The position numbers were made by a program, and so were the translations under genes. DNA of 64,000 bases from Stomoxys calcitrans (Eukaryota; Arthropoda; Insecta; Diptera; Muscidae). The stretch lies in assembly GCF_963082655.1 (NCBI RefSeq), contig NC_081552.1:190352075-190416074 (forward strand), read 5' to 3'. The notes below the pieces were generated by a model that ran no database searches, was not told the origin of the DNA, and saw only the letters and a list, made by a program, of their open reading frames with translations. This document shows, in pieces, positions 37,311 to 47,084 of this stretch (the first letter of the stretch is position 1; each line of letters begins with the position of its first letter).

Positions 37311-38035
37311 GATGTGATCTTTGAAGAAGTACGGTCCAATGAAGCCACCAACCCATAAACCGCAACAAACTGTGACTTTTTTTGGATGCATTGATAGCTC
37401 GTGCAATGCTTCTGGCTCTTCTTAACTCCATAATCCAATTCTGCCTATTTATGTACCCATTGAGCCAAAAATGAGCTCCGTCGCTGAACACAATGAAGCG
37501 CGCGATGAACTTTCTTAATGGAGCAGAAGAAGTACGATCCAATGATGCCACCAACTCACAAACCGCACCAAACTGTGACTTTTTTGGATGCATTGTTAGC
37601 TCGTGCAATAATTCTGGCTGATCTTCACTCCAAAATTGGCAATTCTGCTTTTTTACGTACCCATTGAGGTAAAAATGAGCTTCGTCGCTTAACACAATGA
37701 AGCGCGCGATAAACTTTCTTTACAGAGCAGAAGAGGTACGGTCCAATGATGCCACCAGCCCATAAACCGCAACAAACTGTGACTTTTTTTTGGATGCATT
37801 GGTAGCTCGTGCAATGCTTCTGGCTGATCTTAACTTCAAAATCGAAAATTTTGCCTATTTATGCACCCATTGGACAAAAATGAACTTCGTCGCTGAACAC
37901 AATAATGCGCGCGATGAACTTTCTTAACAGAGCACGCATTTTGATAATAAAATTCAATAATTTGCAAGCGTTGTTCGTTTGTAAGTAGATTCATGGTAAA
38001 CTTATGAAGATGTTTGACAGTGAAATAAAACACGC
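37300..38035 (-). pseudogene. mariner-like transposase relic with a triplicated DDE segment
   Basis: The minus strand starts with an N-terminal helix-turn-helix segment (MNLLTNEQRLQIIEFYYQ, near 37940-37995). Three tandem copies of the catalytic-domain segment follow, containing FIARFIVFSDEAHF-LNGY, the second-Asp region, and HPKKVTVCCGLWAGGIIGPYFF. The copies repeat with a period of about 205 bp (shared CGCGAT(G/A)AACTTTCTT at 37501, 37705 and 37910). The middle of the transposase is deleted and the frames are broken. The left end is fused to a LINE at about 37310. Confidence 0.75.
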
Positions 38036-39194
38036 AACGTTCGTAAGTTGTTTAAATCAGTGCTGCCAAAAAGACATTAGCTATAAAATCACCCTTAATT
38101 TGAAAAATCGCTATGGCCTATGTACCTTTTTGCAACAAACTTACCAAAGCCAAGATTTTCACGGGTATTGACACACTTTTGACGCTCACTGTATGCATAG
38201 TTAACCTTTGACACTTGAATATATAATCCCATGCATAATTTGTTGTTTTTCCTATATCTAAGGACATACTTTCTTCGTCAAATACATTACACTAACTTTG
38301 TCTAAATTTCTTTTGATTACCCCCATTTGTGCTTCGCACAAAACAAAAACATATCGCCAAAAATTTCCATTTCTACAATCACTTCTAAATATGTTGTCCT
38401 TCTTAAGTACAACAAATGAAACGATATTAACAAACACAAATTTCTGCTTCTTATTGTTGTTATTAGAAAATTTAGATTAAATATATATTCCTAAGTTGTT
38501 GGGTCCGAACTTATGTACAAACAAACAGAGACTGTTGATGCTGATGCTGATCAAACAATATTTTTGGCTTCTTTTTTGCTTTGCTTTGCTATGGCTAACG
38601 CTTCTATGACGCTCATAAAGTACCCATATGTCCACCAAATCAATGACGGTGGGTATCGGGAAATTCTGTTTCTACCCATACACGCGCTTCTCTAATGAAT
38701 GGGCCAGGCAAAATTGTGTGGCCGACGGACTTAGTGTAGCCCCCTCTACCAAAGAAAATGAAAAAAAAAAATAATTCATTAATATTAGCTGTCTGTCATG
38801 AGCAAGCAAGTATGCGAATACGAAAACTAATTTCTCTTGGAAGGAATTTTGCATTTTACGTTCGAGTTGACATTGAAAAACGCTTCATTTCATTTCGATC
38901 ACTCTCACACCAAGTCTATGTGGTCTCCTTAGTCAGCATGTTAGCTGCTAGTCAGTGTTCGCATGTTTAACGCCTTAGTATGATGACATATGATTGGCTA
39001 GATTTTGTTTGTGCTGTTTTTAATTAACCATGTCTATGCCGGCATAACATACGAATACCCTTTTGTAATTGGTAAACAATCCTAAAAATTTGGTTTAGCT
39101 ATTTGCCAACCTGTGTGTGTGTGTGAGTGTGCCTCTGTTTATTTTTTGTTCCCATTTGAAAGCTGCTCTCATAAAAACTCCTCATATCATTCAG
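38036..39194. other. Single-copy-looking DNA upstream of the long N-terminal exon
   Basis: No repeat family recognised after about 38160. It probably carries a promoter and leader of the isoform that begins at 39274. A GT microsatellite (GTGTGTGTGTGAGTGTG) is at 39112-39130. ORFs here are short and not convincing. Confidence 0.4.
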
Positions 39195-39273
39195 ACAGAT
39201 TGAGAAATTCGATCATTTGGCTAGCAGTACCAGTCATAGTCAAGAATATCATCGTCCAACAAAATCTCCCAAA

Positions 39274-40023
39274 ATGGCAGCGCCAAACGATATGAGCAGT
39301 CAGGCCCCGTGGCCAGTGCGCAAGGGTATTTTTCGTTCAAGTGGTCAATCAGATTTTATACCCACACGCTCTCCGAGTCCCATAGTTGAAATGCCGCTCT
39401 CACCTCCTCCAGTGGGCACTAATAGTCGCGGCTCTTCCGTCAGTCGTTTCGATCCCAACTGCCCCTTGTCGCCGCCGCCGCAGCCCATACATGTCTTACA
39501 GGGTCCTTTGGCACCAGCTGTAACTTCCAGTTCTTCGAAAAATGCTGCCCAATCATCGACATCTGCAACTTCGTCATCGTCGTCGTCTACCTCAACATCG
39601 TGTTCATCATCGGGTCAACGAAAAATGTCCCAGTCCGCCGTCACCGCCGCCGCCGCCACCAACTCTGCCATATCTAATTCCGCCGCCGCTACCGCCTCAT
39701 CTAAGTCATCTTCCGGTTCTGCCTCTCAATCGGCTCATATGTCACAAACAGCCACCTCCTCCTCCTCTTCGAGCAGTAGTGCCTCACGCTCTGTACGTAA
39801 TAAAGAGGCTAGTCCCTCCTCTCTAAGCAATAGCCTCAATAGTAGTCAATTAAACCAACAGCAACAACAACATCACCACAAACAACAGCAACAACAGCAT
39901 CAACAATCACACATAAATCATAACGGTCTTAATAGTCATACAAAAAATGTCATAACATCGCCAAAACCTTTGAAACCCCTGAAAAATGTTCGAGAAATTC
40001 CCATAGAGGTCGAACAAAATCAG
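39274..40023 (+). CDS. Ect4: Ect4 (dSarm) alternative N-terminal exon, 250 codons
   Basis: The ATG at 39274 sits in a good context (CAAAATGGC) and the frame runs 250 codons to a donor AATCAG|GTTAGA, in phase 0, compatible with the core at 44355. The protein starts MAAPNDMSSQAPWPVRKGIF, has Pro-rich SPSPIVEMPLSPPPV and LSPPPQP segments, then Ser/Ala runs, a Gln/His-rich tract (39856-39912) and ends PKPLKPLKNVREIPIEVEQ. It looks disordered and may carry localisation or SH3-type contacts; this is inference. The frame is open back to 39175, and an acceptor (ATCATTCAG) at 39194 would fit the phase-2 donor at 6914, so it could also be an internal exon. It gives an isoform of about 1083 residues. 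Confidence 0.75.
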
Positions 40024-40568
40024 GTTAGAAAACACCAAACACACACACGCATAGAAACTCATCATAGACACACAAACACATACTTCGAAAAACTAACGCT
40101 CATTTCTATGTTACATGTACCTAACCAGCTGTGTTCGAACAGTTCTCTCTCTCTCTCTTTCTAACATTCTCTCTCATAGATAAATTCATTTTCTCATTGG
40201 AAACTTAGAGAAACTTCGAGAATCAGAGAGAATTGTTGTTTTTATTATGGGCTGTAGAAATTCTTCATATTTTTTTACTTGAGGTTTCAGATGAGTTTTG
40301 AAAAGGATATGCAAGAGATCAAGATTTTTATAAGGCCGATTCAATTAACTTCCTACCAAGAAAGAAACTTGCTGAATTTTCAGCAACTTTATAAGGGAAA
40401 TTCAAACCACTTTACGCTTACTGGTGCGCTAAATTCACTTGTGAAATAATGAGGCAATGTTACACTTGAATGCGTTTCCACTATGAATGCATTTCAATGC
40501 TTGTGGAAGCATAAAATTAAGAATGGGAAATCATTACCACTTTACTGATTTGTGTTTATTACTCTTAA
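40024..40568. other. Intronic DNA
   Basis: Begins with CA-rich and CT-rich runs (ACACACACACGC, CTCTCTCTCTCTTTC at 40143-40160). No gene or clear repeat family. Confidence 0.4.
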
Positions 40569-40896
40569 AGTACGTTTACATTGGCCACTAAGTCCGGATT
40601 TATGGCCTTTTCGAGATTAAGTGCTAAATCCTGTGTTTTTGCAGGTTTTGTCATACAAAAATAAATTCAATTTTTGCAGGATTTATTTTTAAATCTCAAA
40701 TTAATCCGATTTCATAGCTGAATAATCGATAAAAGTACCAAAATATGCAACTGTTTTCATATGATATGCACATTCATGTATACGCATTTACGCACGTGTA
40801 TGTCGCTTAAATCCCCAAAAAACGCAGCGTAAACGGACAGGATTTGTTTTTGGATTTAGTTAAATCCAGATCATAAAAATATCAATGTAAACGTGC
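40569..40896. mobile_element. Short inverted-repeat element (candidate MITE)
   Basis: The ends AGTACGTTTACATTGG and ATCAATGTAAACGTGCT are inverted repeats of about 16 bp with two mismatches, bounding a 330-bp non-coding interior with internal GGATTTA-rich sub-repeats. No clear target duplication is visible, and there is only one copy in this window. Confidence 0.55.
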
Positions 40897-41169
40897 TATA
40901 ATGTGCGTTTGTCATGCCAAAACCACAGAAAAACAATGATTACCTACAGGAGTGCAGTACGACTGGCAAACTGTCGACGGCTCTATCTATCGACAGTTTA
41001 ATTTTTGACTCAATATCGTTAGTTTGTAACACTAACGATACTATCGGTTAAATTTATTTTTGAAATGTTTCCATTTTTGATAAAAATGATTGGATTTACC
41101 AACAATTCCATAATTCATAAGCCAAAAGTTAGCTTTTGAAAAGAAGGCCTTCAAAATAAAGCCACACCA
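40897..41169. other. Spacer with TATCGATA-like motifs
   Basis: Contains CTATCTATCGACAG and AACGATACTATCGG. Similar CGATA-rich sequence follows the MITE at 23086-23150. No gene seen. Confidence 0.35.
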
Positions 41170-42415
41170 AGTAAAAGCGTGCGAAGTTCGGCCAGCCCGA
41201 ATATTATGTACCCTCCACCTTAGGTCACATTTGTCGAGTTCTTTTCCCGGTATCTCTTTTTAGGCAAACAAAGGATAAAGAAAAAAATACTATGCTATTG
41301 GAGCTATATTAAGTTATGGTCCGTTTCGGACCCTAATTAAAATGAAGGTTGAAGACCATATTAGAGGTCATTGTGTAAAGTTTTAGCCAAATAGAATAAG
41401 CATTGCGCCCTTTAGGGGCTCCAGAAGTAAACGAAAGAGATTAGTTTAAAGGGGAGCTGTATCAGTATATGACAAGTATGTTAAAAGTCATGAGAGAAGC
41501 CGTTGTACAAAATTTCAGCCAAATCGGATAATAATTGCGCCCTCTAGTGGTTCAAGAAGTCAAGATTCAAGATCGGTTTATATGGCAGCTATATCAGGTT
41601 ATGGACCGACTGCAACCACTCTTAGCACAGTTGTTGGAAATCACAACAAAACATTGCATGCAAAATTTCAGCCGATTCGGATAGGAATTGTGCCCTCTAG
41701 AGGCTCAAGAAGTCAAGACCCCAGATCGGTTTATATGACATCTATATCAGGTTATGGATCTATTTGAAACATCTTAGGCACAGTTGTTGGAAGTCATAAC
41801 AAAACACGTCACGCAAAATATCAGCTAAATCGGATGAGAATTGCGCCCTCTAGTTGCTCAAGAAGTCAAGATTCAAGATCGGTTTATATGGCAGCTATAT
41901 CAGGTTATGGACCGATTTCAACCATACTTAGCACAGTTATTGGAAATCATAACAAAGCACCTCATGCGAAATTTCAGCCAAACCGGATAAGAATTGCGCC
42001 CTCTAGTGGCTCAAAAAGTCAAGACCCCAGATCAGTTTATATGACAGCTATATCAGGTATAAGACCGATTTGAACCATATTTGGCACAGTTGTTGGAAGT
42101 AATACCAAAACACCACATGCAAAATTTCAGCAAAATCGGATAAGAAGTACTCAAGAAGTCATGAACCAAGATCGGTTTATATGGCAGCATATCAAAACAT
42201 GGACCGATTTGACCCATTTACAATCCCAACCGACCTACGCTAATAAGAAGTAATATTTGTGCAAAATTTCTAGCGGCTAGCTTTATTCCTTTTAAAGTTT
42301 GGGTGCTTTCGGCAGATAGACGGACAGGCGGACGGACGGACAGACGGATGCACATGGCAAGATCGACTTAAAATGTCATGACGATCAAGATCTTTCACTC
42401 TCTTATTTTATCTGA
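41170..42415 (+). repeat. mini-me-like tandem element, forward
   Basis: It starts TAAAAGCGTGCGAAGTTCGG and carries six units with TCGGTTTATATGGCAGCTATATCAGG and GCGCCCTCTAG(T/A)GG. It ends with GACGGACAGGCGGACGGACGG and the GCAAGATCGACTTAAAATGTCATGACG core. Confidence 0.8.
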
Positions 42416-42754
42416 GCCCTATACTGGCACGAACAGGATATAAGTCCTGTTTGGGGGTGCTGGTACGGCTTTTCAGATATTTCGCCCCAATGTGGATATC
42501 ATATTGGTGCTCTGTTCCAAAAACCTTCCATTTCAGCCGTAGGTTGCTACGGTTGGTAAATATATTTCATATTGTCATTATTGGTTTATATTTCCATTTG
42601 GCGGTGTTGGGAGGTGGCACGGCCCACTAGATATTCCACCCTTAATAAGGATACCAAATTTCTGTTTTTGAGTTATTATAAACAAACTAAATTTCGCTTA
42701 AACCGCCCCATCCATTTCCGAGATCTGGCGTTTTTGACAATAGGGTGAGGGGAG
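42416..42754 (-). repeat. Second tandem repeat family, fragment
   Basis: Shares TTTCGAGATCTGGCGTTTTTGA and the C/G-rich half with the array at 29970-31690. Confidence 0.55.
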
Positions 42755-43300
42755 GGTCCACTCATACAGTACGCTCGAGAGTATCTTGTATAGGATGGGG
42801 AATAGACTTATTCCTCTGTAGTTGGCACATACCGTCTTATCCGCTTTCTTGTGTACGGGACATAGTATGCTGAGTTTCCAGTCATCGGGTATGCGTTCTT
42901 CTAGACAAATCGCGCAGACGAGCTGGTGCATACTCCTAATCAGCGTATCGCCTCCTAGCTTAAACAATTCAGCCTGCAACCCATCGGCCCCTGCTGCCTT
43001 TTTAAGCTGGGTTACTGCTATCTCATTTTGACTAGGTGGTACACATTCTATACCATCATCAGGGCTTGGTTCTGCGGTATACTCATGGCCATCGTCATCG
43101 GATACCAGCAGCTGGGAAAAGTGTTCTTTTCATATTCTCGAAACCACATAGGCATCCAAGGACGTCTTTGTCCTGTGTACTAGCTGATGTAGGGCAGTTT
43201 AGATGATATCACTCCAAAATAGACACCTGATACAGGTCTAGGAATTGAATATGTGATCAGTCCCACATTGTTAAATGCTGTCGTATTATCAATGCACCAA
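42755..43300 (-). mobile_element. LINE fragments (RT)
   Basis: The stretch 42755-43140 encodes, on the minus strand, AELFKLGGDTLIRSMHQL, WKLSILCPVHKKADKT and CANYRGISLFPILYKIL. It matches the RT N-terminal part of the elements at 12.4 and 60 kb. A short piece of a different RT follows up to about 43300. Confidence 0.75.
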
Positions 43301-43305
43301 CGCAC

Positions 43306-43385
43306 AGTGGGAGAAAATCGAAAAAACTAGTAAAAAATATGCCATTTGAGGACGGATAGAGATAGCCCTTTGAACTTTTTAAAAG
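43306..43385 (+). repeat. Extra arm copy of the neighbouring palindromic element
   Basis: ACAGTGGGAGAAAATCG and ATGCCATTTGAGGACGGATAG repeat the left arm of the palindrome at 43485-43960. Confidence 0.65.
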
Positions 43386-43484
43386 GAAGATAGTTTTTTT
43401 AAAGGGAGTTCTGTCTAAACTGTCATACAGAAGGTAGTATGCAGGATATGCGTTGTGTAACATAGAACAGAACGCCCAGTGGGA

Positions 43485-43960
43485 GAAAATAAAAAAAAAA
43501 AAACTTGTAAAAAGTATGCCATTTGAGAATGGATAGAGATACATTTTGGAAATTTGAAATGGTTAAAGCTGAGGTGTAATTGAGATCATTTGCAAAACTT
43601 CAAGGCCCTAGGTGGTCTGGGTTTGTCTTGGCAGGCCGCCAAAATTGGTCACCTCGGCATTTCGGAAAATTTGTTTGGGCTGCCAAAACTTTATTCGTGG
43701 TCCAATTTTCAAAATTCTTGTTTGTACATATTTGTAACTTTGGCATTTTGAAAATCGGACCACAAATGAAGATTTGGCAGACGAAACTTTTTTTGGAAAT
43801 ACTAAGGTTATCAACTTTAGTGGTCTACCAAGAGGCACCCGGACCTGGCAAATGATAGCGACTACACCTGAGCTTTAAACATTTAAAATTTCAAAGAGTT
43901 ATCTCTATCCATTCTCAAATGGCATATTTTTTATTAGTTTTCGATTTTCTCCCACTGTGC
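43485..43960. repeat. Long palindromic (foldback) element
   Basis: The left end CAGTGGGAGAAAAT and right end ATTTTCTCCCACTG are inverted. Matching pairs continue inward: ATGCCATTTGAGAATGGATAG with its complement at 43900-43925, AGCTGAGGTGTA with TACACCTGAGCT, and CTGCCAAAACTTTATTCGTGGTCC with GGACCACAAATGAAGATTTGGCAG. The centre is near 43723, so the whole 475 bp is two roughly 235-bp imperfect arms with almost no loop. No coding capacity beyond mirror-image small ORFs. It lies in the intron just upstream of the Ect4 core exon. Confidence 0.7.
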
Positions 43961-44354
43961 GGTTGTGTAACATAGAACTTCTCAACCTTGTGTACTACCT
44001 TCTGTATGGCAGTTTAGACTGATCTGCCTTCATCATAGACATGTTATCTCTACTTGTGCAAGCAGGGAGAAAAGAAGGAACAGCCATAAAGAATATTGAC
44101 ATCGTTATGGAAAGTTAGTTGGAACATTGCTGATTAAATCCTCCTGCATATACTACTGGTTTCGGGATCCTTCCATAATGTTTTTGGAACTTTTATCTTC
44201 CCAAATGATGTTATATTAAAAGTTTTTTCTCTCTCACAAACAGTTGGCAAGGACTTATTCAAAAAACTCTATGTACCCCTTATCTGCTTTGTAGTTACAA
44301 CAACATTAGGCCCTCACTAATTGTTTTGTTTTGTTTGTTCTTTGTCCCTTTCAG
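43961..44354. other. Intron end upstream of the core exon
   Basis: Contains a polypyrimidine-rich end (TTGTTTTGTTTTGTTTGTTC, TTTGTCCCTTTCAG) forming the acceptor at 44354. No other feature. Confidence 0.6.
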
Positions 44355-46259
44355 GAAGCCCTCTCCTTGCGCTCCGGTGATGTTACCCAAAAGGCCAGCA
44401 ATAATGTTGCAGCCGCTAGTATTAAAGTTCAAAGTGACACCTTCTCTGCCGACAAAAAAGCCATCTCGCAATCGCAACAATCACAGACTATGACCTCCAA
44501 TGGCATTATAAGCCAAGAGAAACACATGTCATCGGCTGCCCAGGCCAATTATACCATGACGAGCAAAGGTGTCTCCAGTTCCGGTGGCAGCACCATGATC
44601 TCCTCCTCTTCCCAAATGTCCACCACAAATGGTAGCTTTTTCAAGTTGGCCGACTTTAAGCTGGACGATTTGTCTTCGTTGACTGCGAATAGTGGCCAAA
44701 AGGAAATCGAACAGGCCATATCGAAATACTCCAATATGTTGACATCCTGCGTTAATTCACTGCAAGAAAAGAAACCTCCCTCAGATGAAACCTTATTCTT
44801 GGATAAAATCAATGAAGTCATACGAAGAGCGTGGGCTGTGCCCACCCATGGTCATGAGTTGGGCTATAGTCTGTGCAATTCCTTGCGCAGCAGTGGTGGC
44901 CTGGATCTACTAATGCGCAATTGTGTCACCAATAATATGCAAATCAAATTCTCCTCGGCTAAACTTCTGGAGCAATGCCTGACCACCGAGAATCGCACTC
45001 ACGTTGTGGACAATGGCCTGGACAAAGTGGTCAATGTAGCCTGCGTTTGCACCAAAAATCAGAGTACCGAACACTCTCGAGTGGGTACTGGTATTTTGGA
45101 GCATCTCTTCAAACACTCCGAGGGTACGTGTTCGGATGTCATTAAACTGGGAGGCTTGGATGCGGTGCTCTTCGAATGTCGCACCAGTGATGTGGAAACA
45201 CTGAGACATTGCGCCAGTGCCTTGGCCAATCTGTCATTGTATGGTGGTGCGGAGAATCAAGAGGCCATGATATTGCGCAAGGTGCCCATGTGGCTGTTCC
45301 CCTTGGCCTTCCACAATGATGACAACATCAAGTATTATGCCTGCTTGGCCATTGCTGTTCTAGTGGCCAACAAGGAGATAGAGGCCGAGGTCTTAAAATC
45401 CGGTTGTTTGGACTTGGTTGAGCCGTTCGTCACCACCCATGATCCCTCGGAGTTTGCCAAATCCAATTTGGCCCATGCCCATGGCCAAAGCAAGCACTGG
45501 CTGCAGCGTTTAGTTCCCGTTCTAAGTTCAAATCGTGAAGAGGCCCGCAGTCTGGCAGCCTTCCATTTCTGCATGGAGGCTGGCATTAAAAGAGAACAAG
45601 GCAATACGGAAATTTTCCGAGAAATAGGAGCCATTGAGGCTCTCAAGACTGTGGCCAGTTGCCCCAATGCAATTGCCTCCAAATTTGCTGCTCAAGCCTT
45701 ACGCCTGATTGGAGAGACCGTGCCGCACAAACTGTCCCAGCAGGTGCCGCTGTGGTCGGTGGAAGATGTACAGGAATGGGTCAAACAAATTGGCTTTGGG
45801 CAATTTGATCGACAATTCGAGGAGTCCCAGGTTGATGGAGATCTTCTGCTAAAGCTAACCGATAAAAATCTGCGCGATGACATTGGCATCATGAATGGCA
45901 TTCTGCTGAAGCGTTTCGAGCGCGAGCTGCAGAATCTTAAACGCATGGCCGACTACTCGTCCAAGGATACGGCCAAGCTACACCAATTTCTGGCCGAAAT
46001 TGGGCCAGAGTACTGCACCTACACCTACTCCATGCTGAATGCGGGCATCGATAAGAACTACCTGCCCCACCTGAATGAGGATATGTTGATACAAGAGTGC
46101 AACATAACCAATTCCATACACAGACTGCGTATCTTGAATGCCGTCAAGAGCTTGGTGAACTCCATGTCCAGTGCCTCGGAGGATAGCATGGCCAAGACAT
46201 TGGATGTGTTTGTGAGTTATAGGCGTTCAAATGGTTCCCAATTGGCCAGTTTGCTTAAG
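44355..46259 (+). CDS. Ect4: Ect4 (dSarm, SARM1 orthologue) core exon: ARM, SAM1, SAM2, start of TIR
   Basis: This 635-codon exon encodes the regulatory core of the NAD+-cleaving executioner of programmed axon degeneration. The first ~100 residues are Ser/Gln-rich. The ARM-repeat region (about residues 115-455) contains [58 protein letters not shown] and [18 protein letters not shown], closely following SARM1. SAM1 begins [18 protein letters not shown] (about 45742) and includes [18 protein letters not shown]2 spans about 45961-46165. TIR starts [20 protein letters not shown] (46200). In the family, ARM holds the enzyme off when NAD+ is bound, and the SAMs form the octamer. The exon starts after TTTCAG in phase 0 and ends AAG|GTACGTG in phase 0. 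G+C is clearly higher than in its surroundings. Confidence 0.97.
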
Positions 46260-46319
46260 GTACGTGGGAATGAAACGAAAACAGATGGTTGCTAAATGTT
46301 TGTTGCTTCTCCATTCCAG

Positions 46320-46499
46320 GTTCACTTGCAATTGCGTGGCTTCTCCGTCTTCATTGATGTTGAACGTTTGGAGGCTGGCAAATTTGACAATGGTTTACTA
46401 AACAGTATTCGTCAGGCGAAAAATTTCGTTTTAGTATTAACCCCCAATGCTCTCGAACGATGTGTCGAAGACAATGACTGCAAAGATTGGGTACACAGG
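46320..46499 (+). CDS. Ect4: Ect4 TIR domain exon with catalytic Glu
   Basis: The exon is bounded by CCATTCCAG|G and CAGG|GTGAGT, is 60 codons long and phase 0 at both ends. It encodes [20 protein letters not shown], the BB-loop and catalytic segment: the Glu of LEAGKF corresponds to the NADase glutamate of human SARM1 (E642 by family knowledge). It then reads [16 protein letters not shown] and DCKDWVHR. All signature residues for hydrolase activity in this part are kept. The intron before it is only 60 bp. Confidence 0.96.
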
Positions 46500-46574
46500 G
46501 TGAGTCTGCTGTTTCGTTTTTTCGCATAAAACTTTTCTTAAACCTTTTTTTTGTTGTTGTTTGTGGTTTTATAG

Positions 46575-46744
46575 GAAATCGTAGCTGCCTTAAACTCAAA
46601 TTGCAATATCATACCCATCATTGATAACCAATTCGTTTGGCCCGAATCGGAAAGATTACCCGAGGATATGCGCAGCGTTTGTCATTTCAATGGTGTCACA
46701 TGGATACATGACTACCAAGATGCCTGCATCGATAAATTAGAGAG
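46575..46744 (+). CDS. Ect4: Ect4 TIR domain exon
   Basis: Acceptor GGTTTTATAG|G, donor AGAG|GTTCGT, phase 0 to phase 2. It encodes [40 protein letters not shown] and DACIDKLER, matching the C-terminal half of the SARM1 TIR fold (family: IVPIIDGFEWPE, FNGIKWSHEY). The introns on either side are 75 and 93 bp, typical of short fly introns. Confidence 0.95.
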
Positions 46745-46837
46745 GTTCGTTGTCAACTCATGAGCTTTCGCAGCTGCCCCCAGCGTAGCGTAGCGTAGTA
46801 ATCACAACTCTACCGTTTTTCTTGACTTTCGATTTAG

Positions 46838-47084
46838 ATTTATGCGCGGCGAAAAGATTGTCGACCGCATAACCGCTATGACACCGGGCACGCCCGGCTC
46901 GACGGTCTCGTACCAAAGAATGCACAGCAATGATTCCGATTACAGTGTGGGCGGCAGTAATGCAGGCAGCAATTGCGGCAGCGGCGGCGGCAATGGTGGA
47001 TCAGCGAATGGCGGCGGACAAGGTGGGGCACAAAATACGATCACAACATCCAATCCAAATTCGGGACGATCCAGTGTCGATTGA
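46838..47084 (+). CDS. Ect4: Ect4 last canonical exon, TIR end and Gly/Ser tail
   Basis: After acceptor GATTTAG, the first base completes the split Arg codon and the frame continues FMRGEKIVDRITAMTPGTPG. This finishes the TIR domain (compare IIRFLQG in SARM1), then a Gly/Ser/Asn-rich tail ending GRSSVD and TGA at 47082-47084. The canonical C-terminal body from 44355 is 833 residues. The stop is TGA followed by C, and the same frame remains open for 583 more codons (see next entry). The tail is low-complexity (GGNGGSANGGGQGG). Confidence 0.93.

Noticed and set aside
37501..37930. CRISPR-like array
   Set aside because: The three repeats are 205-bp contiguous copies of transposase coding sequence without spacers, in a eukaryotic genome.
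40930..41070. Insulator (CGATA-cluster) at 40975-41050 and 23086-23150
   Set aside because: A few TATCGATA-like motifs occur, but the similarity between the two places looks like shared repeat sequence, and chance is high in AT-rich DNA.
45335..45946. Antisense ORFs of 80-115 codons inside the Ect4 core exon
   Set aside because: They are shadows of the higher-G+C sense coding sequence and have no independent features.
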